Notes under the pieces: model-generated
Told to the model about the DNA's origin: nothing
The model's database searches: none
The model's input: the letters and a program-made list of their open reading frames with translations, nothing else
DNA from: Apophysomyces variabilis
Taxonomy: Eukaryota > Mucoromycota > Mucoromycetes > Mucorales > Mucoraceae
NCBI GenBank assembly: GCA_002749535.1
Contig: MZZL01000409.1
Span: 2,372,160 to 2,436,159, forward strand
Reading direction: 5' to 3'
Length of the DNA: 64,000 nt
In this document: positions 57,717-64,000 of the stretch, in pieces
Layout of the letters: each line of letters begins with the position of its first letter
How positions within the stretch are numbered: the stretch's first letter is position 1
Position numbers and translations under genes: made by a program

Positions 57717-60700
57717 ATGTCTATTCCTACCCAAACTTCTGTTTCCTCTCTCTCTTCTATTCCTTCGGAATTGTCCACCTCTCCTGCTTCTGCTGTGGTG
57801 TCTGGTAACCCACCAATGAATGCCTCTCCTTCGGTGTCTTCTGTTTCCCAGCAGTTCAATGACATGGACATTGACTCTGTTACTCGTTGCTCGGTGTCTC
57901 CGGTTGGCTCTGTGCCAAACACTTCTTCCACTGATTTTGAGAACAATTTTAATCGTCTTAAATTGGAGGTCCAAGGACTTGCCAGTCAATTGGTCTCTGT
58001 AGGCAGTGAAGCAAGTGAACGGGCTCAAGCAATCCGTACAGCTTTTGAAGTTAGATCCCAGGATCTAGCTAATATGGCAAAACTGTATGACTTGCTAAAC
58101 AACTTTTCTGGTTCTGCCCGGTCTTTCCCTGCTGTTGGTGCTAGTGCTCCTTCCGTTCCGGTATCTCCCTCTGTTATCCGAAAGGCCCATGGTTGTCCAA
58201 AAGAGGTTCCTTATTTCCAATGGGTTGGCGGTACTGTTTTCCAAAAGAGTGAGATCGTATTCCGGGATATCGAAGCTTGTTTAGACAAGTTTGAAGACGT
58301 TATCTTTTGCTATCAATTGGACATTGATGCCAATTGGTATCGATTGGTTATTACACGTGTAGATCCTGATCAACGTCTTTGGCTGAAACAGTTTGTTGAA
58401 AGTTCTAATAAGCCTATTTCTGAGATTACATGGCAGGAATTCAAAACTGCCCTTGTAAAGAATTACGGTTTAACAGTTGAGGACAACAAAGCCCGTGCTC
58501 ACGAAGAATTGTTATCAATGCACTTTAAGGAACAAAAAGAGACCATTGAGCAGTTTATTGATCGCTATAATGCTTTACGCATTAGATCTGGTGTTCGTGA
58601 TGCTCACGTTCTGATTCGATACTTCCTGCGCGCTCTTCCTGCTGATTTGGTCAAGAACATTAACATAACTCTGGAGTCAGCCTCTACTGAAGCCAAAAAC
58701 AACTTGGAGTTTGTGTGCTCAAAAGCCCGGAATCTTTACAATCAAGCGCGTCGCTTAGATACTCTGGCTGCTGTTGGTTCTAAGCGTTCTTCCTCTGTCA
58801 CTTCCGATCCTCCGGAAAGCTCAAAGAAGTCTAGACACACTTCGTCGTCTTCATCCAGTTCGCCTGGTAAATCGAAAGTCAAGTCGGGCAAGTTTTGCTC
58901 ATTTCATCGGGTTACTACCCACAACACTGACGAGTGCGAGGCAAAGAAAAAGGGTGAAGAACCCAAAGTTAAGAACAAGTGTCGTCGCTGCGGTGCTCCT
59001 GGCTGGTCTCCTAGCCATCGGTGTAATACGGCTATCCGTTCCGGATCTTCTTCTTCGTCTTCTTCTGGGGATGTTGTGGTCCGTGCATTGTCTATGTCGT
59101 CATCAGTAAATGACACTCAGCAAACCGTTAACAACGATGTACCTTTAACGGTGCAAAAAACACAGAACATGGAACTCGATTCTGATGAAGAGAGTCTCAT
59201 GATAGCTGCAAATGCGCAGAACTGTAAGTTTGACACTCGATTTTCCAATTTGCCGAAACAGAAATCTAATTCTCTGGTTTTACCGGTTATTATAGAAAAC
59301 ATCAAAACATATGCCTTGCTGGACACAGGCTCAACATGTTCACTGGTAACGCCCGAATTTTTTGATTCCTTTGGTTCCTCTGTATCTTTCACCAAATCGA
59401 ATGGTAATGTGCAGCTTGGACATAGAGATTCTAGATATGAACGGATTGGCCATACCATATTGTCTGTTTTCTATAATAAAGTCAATGTCAAACATACATT
59501 TGAAATTTTTCCATTCTTTTCTCATGAAAATGTACCCATTTGCTTCGGTCTTGATATCTTACCCAGGTTGAACATTGGTATTACAGGTCTTGTCAGTTCT
59601 CATTTCGATCATACCGGTCCAAGAAAGCCTGATCCAATTGATCCTGATAGCGTCAAACCAAACGATGATCCATATGGTACCATTGAAGAACGCAAACTGA
59701 TGTTGGATGTAGTCAACAAGCTGCTCAAGGACAATTCAGAGATTGATATGAAGAATACCAGCTGTAGCCTGCCTGGTTCGGTCATACATCTGAAAACGAA
59801 GCCAGGATCCATTGCTTATCGACGTCAATACCCATTACCGGAAGCTTATCGTGATGTTGTGCAACAACAGATCGAAGTATGGCTGGCCGAAGGTGTCATT
59901 GAAAAAGCACCATCTCATACGGCTTATAATAGTCCTTTGCTTGTTGTTAAGAAGAAAGATTCTCAGGGCAATTACTCCATGAAGAAGCCTAGAATCGTAT
60001 GCGATGTTCGTTTGTTGAATCAACAACTTCTTGTTAATGATCGACAACAGCTTCCGCTTATTTCTTCAATCCATCAACGCATTGGTAATGCCCCTATCCA
60101 TACGATTTTAGACATTCATGCATGTTTTACATCGTTTGCCATTCATGAACCCGATCGGGTCAAATTGGCTTTCACGTCACCTTTTACAGGTATACAATAC
60201 ATCCATCGTAAGGCGTGTTTTGGTATCACCCATGTTGGATCCGTTGTACAACGATGCTTGACCACTTTGTTTGAGGATCTTCCCCACGTCAACGTTTACG
60301 TTGATGATATTATAATCTCTACATTTCCTCCACTTTCTTATCATACTGACTGTGTTAGTGAGGTTATTAGACGGTTAACCAAAGCAAACCTAGTCTTGAA
60401 TCCTGACAAGATAGTCTTTGCACAAAAAAGTGTCAACATCCTTGGCTGGTCTCTGATCAGTGGAAAGCTCATACCTGATCCACGCAAGGTATCGAATGCT
60501 TATACCTGGCCTTTGCCCACTACAGGACGTCATTTGGCTAGTTACCTCGGTTTCATGTCGTTCTTCCGATCATCTATCCCATTCTTTTCCAAGCTTACAG
60601 CCGAATTGGACCAACTCCGCGGTTACAAGACATTACAGAATGTCTGGACCGATCGTCACACAACGTTGTTCAAGAACTTACAGACTGCCTTGGCCAACGC

Positions 60701-62837
60701 ACCGGTTATTTCTGCTCCTGATCTTTCTCATCGTTTTCACGTGGCTACTGACGCAAGTGCTACTGGTATTGCTGGCATTCTGTATCAAGTTATCGATAAT
60801 GAGGTAAAGTATATTGCCATGGTTTCCCGAAAGCTGTCACCATCCGAGCGCAACTATAGCACTACAAAACGTGAATTGCTCGCAGTGGTATACTCCTTCT
60901 CAAAATTCCACAAGTGGTTGTACCTGATTCCATTTACACTCCACACGGATCACAAAAGCTTGATATATTTGAATACTCAAGAATCTCCCAATGCGCTCAT
61001 GTTGGGATGGTGGGAATCTATCTTCTCATACACGTTCACATGCGTTTATTTACCTGGCATTAGTAACTTGATACCAGACGCTCTCTCTCGCCTCTATTCC
61101 GATGAAGAAGTACCTTTACTTCTGGAGGGGGGTAGTTGTGCTGATGTTACTAGTGATGGTTCTATTGTCAAGAAGAAAAACAAGAGAATCACCAACAAAG
61201 AGTTTCTTACACCGAAAAAAGAGAAGTTTCCTTTTAATGCGGTTGACAAGTTACGCTCTACTAAAATTTATGAGGCAAATAAAGAACGAAATATTTCCTC
61301 ATCAACAAGCTCTTCTTCTTCTTCTACAACTTTAGCATCTGACGACAGTAACTGTGCCAATACAAAGTTACTAACGGATGACAAAGAACATTCCAATCAC
61401 TCTTCATCATCACAAACAAACAATGATGATCACAATATGGCTATCCGAACATTGAAGTTTGCTGAATACATGACACCTCCTATTCATGAAAGAGATACGC
61501 TTATTTTGAAAGCACATCTGTTAGGTCATTACGGGTTACAGAGTATTGAGAATCAATTACATCATGACGGTATACACTGGACAAATATGCGAAAAGACAT
61601 TGAACGTATACTCGCTGACTGTCTCGAGTGTAACAAATTCAACATCGCAAAAGTAGGGTATCATCCACCTAAATCAGTCTTGCCTGATCAACCTCTGGAT
61701 CATTGGTGCATGGATCTTGGGTCTTTTGATGTCACTTCAGAGTATGGAAACAACTTCATGTTAGTACTTGTTGATTATTATTCACGGTTCACAATTTTGA
61801 GAGCCTTACCGGATAAGCACAGTACAACAATAGCAAAAGAATTACTCAACGTATTCTCTTTGTTCGGATTCCCCAAAGTTATCAATAGTGATAACGGCGC
61901 CGAGTTCGTAAATGATATCGTTTCGCAACTGTTACAAATGAGTGGCATTGACAGAAGATTATCACTTCCCTACTCTCCAATGGGTAATTCTGTGAACGAA
62001 GCTTATGTGGGCTTGGCCAAGCGTACAATTGTCAAGATGTTACGCGGAAAAGGTGAATCCTGGTGTTCGTACCTCAATTACGCTCAATATTGTCTTAACA
62101 TAAGATATGCACGTCTTCACAAGTCAAGACCATACGCAGTACTCTTTAACAGGCAACCAAATGAGTTTCAGGACTACACCAAAGTCACACCAACACTCAA
62201 GATGGAGAAAGCTGAAAATAAGATTATTGACGAAAAGTACAAATTCGTTCAAGAAGTCTTAATACCGGCATTGTCTGAACGAATCAAAGAAACACAGAAA
62301 CGTGATCATGAAAGGTTCTCTAAGACGCATAAGATCGTTGAGCAACAATTTCCAATTGGAAGTAAGGTCATGATCAAAAATGTCAATCGTAATAGAAAGA
62401 TTGATGAACGCTACGAAGGACCATTCTTTATTCATGGTATCACAAAAAATGGTAGCTATATACTGAAAGACAAAACTGGCACACTTCTGTCTAGAGATGT
62501 TCCCACATCACATATAGTCTACAAGGCTGCGGCAAATGTTACACCTAATGAATTCGAAAAACTCAAGGATGATCATTATGAAATCCAAGCAGTTATTGAT
62601 CATAGAGGTACACATGGAAATTACGAATATAGAGTACGATGGAAAGGTTATCCTGATCCCTCTGATGATACTTGGGAACCAGTTGAACATTTCGACTCAA
62701 CCAAGCATATTGAGTTGTATTGGGGACGTCGTAATGCTGAAAAGGATTCCTCTTCTAACAAACGTAAGACTCTACCGAAATCAGTCAATACACGTAAAAT
62801 CGCTACTCGTAATAAGCGCACCAAGACTACCAAATAA
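57717..62837 (+). CDS. Gag-Pol polyprotein of the chromovirus
   Basis: Single open frame of 1706 codons, starting at the first ATG after the 5' LTR. Gag (to ~420) has a Ser/Pro-rich start, a retrotransposon-gag core (SEITWQEFKTALVKNYG) and a Cys-rich knuckle KCRRCGAPGWSPSHRC of variant spacing (C-x2-C-x8-H-x-C). The protease active site is LLDTGSTCSLV (~534). Reverse transcriptase includes YVDDIIIS (~860), and RNase H VATDASATGIAG (~1008) with HTDHKSL. Integrase has the HHCC zinc domain (~1266-1306), then D, D and E in CMDLGS, NSDNGAEF and VNEAYVG. The chromodomain (~1620-1668) is YEIQAVIDHRGT then YRVRWKGYPDPSDDTWEP. No frameshift separates gag from pol. No stop or frameshift damage is visible. 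Confidence 0.97.
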   Translation: MSIPTQTSVSSLSSIPSELSTSPASAVVSGNPPMNASPSVSSVSQQFNDMDIDSVTRCSVSPVGSVPNTSSTDFENNFNRLKLEVQGLASQLVSVGSEASERAQAIRTAFEVRSQDLANMAKLYDLLNNFSGSARSFPAVGASAPSVPVSPSVIRKAHGCPKEVPYFQWVGGTVFQKSEIVFRDIEACLDKFEDVIFCYQLDIDANWYRLVITRVDPDQRLWLKQFVESSNKPISEITWQEFKTALVKNYGLTVEDNKARAHEELLSMHFKEQKETIEQFIDRYNALRIRSGVRDAHVLIRYFLRALPADLVKNINITLESASTEAKNNLEFVCSKARNLYNQARRLDTLAAVGSKRSSSVTSDPPESSKKSRHTSSSSSSSPGKSKVKSGKFCSFHRVTTHNTDECEAKKKGEEPKVKNKCRRCGAPGWSPSHRCNTAIRSGSSSSSSSGDVVVRALSMSSSVNDTQQTVNNDVPLTVQKTQNMELDSDEESLMIAANAQNCKFDTRFSNLPKQKSNSLVLPVIIENIKTYALLDTGSTCSLVTPEFFDSFGSSVSFTKSNGNVQLGHRDSRYERIGHTILSVFYNKVNVKHTFEIFPFFSHENVPICFGLDILPRLNIGITGLVSSHFDHTGPRKPDPIDPDSVKPNDDPYGTIEERKLMLDVVNKLLKDNSEIDMKNTSCSLPGSVIHLKTKPGSIAYRRQYPLPEAYRDVVQQQIEVWLAEGVIEKAPSHTAYNSPLLVVKKKDSQGNYSMKKPRIVCDVRLLNQQLLVNDRQQLPLISSIHQRIGNAPIHTILDIHACFTSFAIHEPDRVKLAFTSPFTGIQYIHRKACFGITHVGSVVQRCLTTLFEDLPHVNVYVDDIIISTFPPLSYHTDCVSEVIRRLTKANLVLNPDKIVFAQKSVNILGWSLISGKLIPDPRKVSNAYTWPLPTTGRHLASYLGFMSFFRSSIPFFSKLTAELDQLRGYKTLQNVWTDRHTTLFKNLQTALANAPVISAPDLSHRFHVATDASATGIAGILYQVIDNEVKYIAMVSRKLSPSERNYSTTKRELLAVVYSFSKFHKWLYLIPFTLHTDHKSLIYLNTQESPNALMLGWWESIFSYTFTCVYLPGISNLIPDALSRLYSDEEVPLLLEGGSCADVTSDGSIVKKKNKRITNKEFLTPKKEKFPFNAVDKLRSTKIYEANKERNISSSTSSSSSSTTLASDDSNCANTKLLTDDKEHSNHSSSSQTNNDDHNMAIRTLKFAEYMTPPIHERDTLILKAHLLGHYGLQSIENQLHHDGIHWTNMRKDIERILADCLECNKFNIAKVGYHPPKSVLPDQPLDHWCMDLGSFDVTSEYGNNFMLVLVDYYSRFTILRALPDKHSTTIAKELLNVFSLFGFPKVINSDNGAEFVNDIVSQLLQMSGIDRRLSLPYSPMGNSVNEAYVGLAKRTIVKMLRGKGESWCSYLNYAQYCLNIRYARLHKSRPYAVLFNRQPNEFQDYTKVTPTLKMEKAENKIIDEKYKFVQEVLIPALSERIKETQKRDHERFSKTHKIVEQQFPIGSKVMIKNVNRNRKIDERYEGPFFIHGITKNGSYILKDKTGTLLSRDVPTSHIVYKAAANVTPNEFEKLKDDHYEIQAVIDHRGTHGNYEYRVRWKGYPDPSDDTWEPVEHFDSTKHIELYWGRRNAEKDSSSNKRKTLPKSVNTRKIATRNKRTKTTK

Positions 62838-63058
62838 CTTCCAAGTCAAGTGGATACAGTCCTTTTTCTCCTATAGACTTTTTTCCCACTGGGTTTTTTG
62901 ATTAGGTTTTTACTGGCGTATCTCACTATTGCTGACAAAGATGCTCTCACGCATAAATCAAAATGTTTACACACAATGACTGCATCGTACTGAGTATTAT
63001 GACATTCCAAGCATACACAACAGCTTATATGTTTAGACAAAGTTCCTACACTTTCGTC

Positions 63059-63070
63059 TAGAAGGGGGCT
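63059..63070 (+). promoter_or_regulatory. Polypurine tract
   Basis: AGAAGGGGGCT lies directly before the 3' LTR, the usual place for the primer of plus-strand synthesis. The final CT before the LTR makes the exact border slightly uncertain. Confidence 0.75.
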
Positions 63071-63071
63071 A

Positions 63072-63485
63072 TGTTGTATTCATATCTGAAGGATTAACTA
63101 TTAACCAAGTATGAAACAACAACTGTCAGTTATTCGACTACAGCTTGTCACTTTGAGACAACTGATTGGAGTACAATAAGCTATTCAAACTCAGGTTCAT
63201 CAAACGTACCAATTACTATGTAACTAGGTTTCAGGTACATATAACCAATGGATCTGATCTGTTATTGTTCCTTGGAAACTATTGTCATATCAGGGATATC
63301 TGATTCGTCCTAAGTACTTGATCTTCCGCTATCATGAATAAGCCTCATGAAAAGTTTTACGATCTCAGTTGAAAAGTGTCTCACATTTAGTATAAATAAG
63401 CTTCAATAGAAATAAAGTTGATCAATACCTTTTAGTCTGGTTAATCACTGGTCTATTGCCCTATTGTCTACATTCGTATTCAACA
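63072..63485 (+). repeat. 3' LTR
   Basis: 414 bases, identical to the 5' LTR except G at 63136 versus A at 57318. Confidence 0.96.
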
Positions 63486-63490
63486 TGTTT
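63486..63490. repeat. Target-site duplication, right copy (TGTTT)
   Basis: Matches 57249-57253, the sequence just before the 5' LTR. Confidence 0.9.
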
Positions 63491-64000
63491 AACCAAAATA
63501 CACACCTGGTACTCACTTTTAAAAGACAATCAAAAATAACATATAAAAAGGAATAACAGGACACTAAGAATAAGTGAGACTAAAAAAGATGTTCTTTATT
63601 TCACGAATGATTGTTCTCTTTAATTATCTTTAAAAACGCATGTGGGTAAAAGCGGGTTAGGGTAGTTACTAATATCTTTTGTAAAATCTATATGATTAAT
63701 AATGACACATTAATCTTCTGTCTTTTGATATTCTGTGTCCGCTAGGGTCCCAGTAACAGATGAATAGATTATGAAGATGTTAGTGTAACCTGATCCATAC
63801 AGTCATTATAGCTGATATGTTCACTGACAGTCTAGGCCTGATGTTTTATCCACTGAATATAGTGATGTAATCATGTCAGATATGACAAAGAATCTCTTTA
63901 TTCACTTTACTTATCAACAACCCATATTATTGCTCAAAATAATCCACGCCTTTACATCATCTAACATATTCGACATTCTGTACAAGTTATAAAGCTCCTT
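63491..64000. other. AT-rich flank after the retrotransposon
   Basis: Continues the AT-rich composition seen at 54994-57248. No gene or repeat was recognised before the window ends. Confidence 0.5.

Larger units (their letters stand above)
57254..63485 (+). mobile_element. Complete Ty3/gypsy chromovirus LTR retrotransposon (6232 bp)
   Basis: Two 414-bp LTRs (57254-57667 and 63072-63485) begin TGTTG and end CAACA. They differ at one base (A at 57318, G at 63136). A 5-bp target duplication flanks the element, a purine-rich tract AGAAGGGGG precedes the 3' LTR, and one uninterrupted gag-pol frame lies inside. Domain order is gag, protease, reverse transcriptase, RNase H, integrase, chromodomain, which defines chromoviruses. 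The near-identical LTRs and intact frame suggest a recent insertion and possible activity. Confidence 0.97.

Noticed and set aside
57982..63060. Separate gag and pol genes or a frameshift site in the chromovirus
   Set aside because: The frame is continuous from 57717 to 62837; no stop lies between gag and protease, so a fused polyprotein is the simpler reading.
1..64000. CRISPR array, riboswitch or bacterial-style operon
   Set aside because: Spliced nuclear genes, pol III tRNA genes and an LTR element show a eukaryotic genome; no regular short spaced repeats were seen.

Overview
The window looks like a contig from a filamentous fungus, most likely an early-diverging Mucoromycota (Mucorales-like) species. 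This is inferred from dense intron-rich genes with short introns (about 40-180 bases, GT...AG, often with a CTGAC or CTAAC branch motif), modest GC content, and a gene set of fungal orthologues plus families that many ascomycetes lack (type IIC Na+/K+-like P-ATPase, phytochelatin synthase, an HP1 with chromo and chromoshadow domains). The species cannot be named from sequence alone. All exon joins were worked out by eye and checked for reading phase. They are predictions without transcript support.

Left part (1-13 kb): the C-terminal half of the mitochondrial dynamin MGM1, a HAL4/SAT4-type protein kinase, and the casein kinase II beta subunit facing it. A decayed hAT transposon follows, then tRNA-Val(UAC). 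After a 2-kb stretch without a clear gene come a mitochondrial K+/H+ exchange-related protein, an unrecognised gene that overlaps it tail to tail, and a four-TM membrane protein.

Centre (13-46 kb): a C2H2 transcription factor, a ten-exon kinesin-4-like motor of about 1596 residues, a small unrecognised five-exon gene, a PXA-PX sorting nexin and a mitochondrial carrier. Two ESCRT-III subunits, CHMP1/DID2 and VPS24, sit tail to tail. After about 4 kb of poor sequence come the P-type ATPase, glucosidase II beta, the MYG1 exonuclease and an unusually long HP1-like protein.

Right part (46-64 kb): PEX13, phytochelatin synthase and a second member of the four-TM family. Then comes a gene-poor zone. 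It holds a large imperfect inverted repeat made of LTR-like units, tRNA-Lys(CUU), about 2 kb of very AT-rich DNA, and a complete, apparently recent Ty3/gypsy chromovirus (57254-63485). The chromovirus has 414-bp LTRs that differ at one base, a 5-bp target-site duplication and one open 1706-codon gag-pol ending in a chromodomain.

Functional themes are mitochondrial and organelle membranes (MGM1, KHE-related, carrier, PEX13), endosomal sorting (sorting nexin, two ESCRT-III subunits), ion and metal handling (HAL4-like kinase, P-ATPase, phytochelatin synthase), and heterochromatin (HP1-like reader; chromodomain retroelement). No obvious new defence or biosynthetic cluster was found. The most interesting items are the HP1 architecture, the paired four-TM family, the ESCRT-III gene pair, and the repeat/chromovirus zone.
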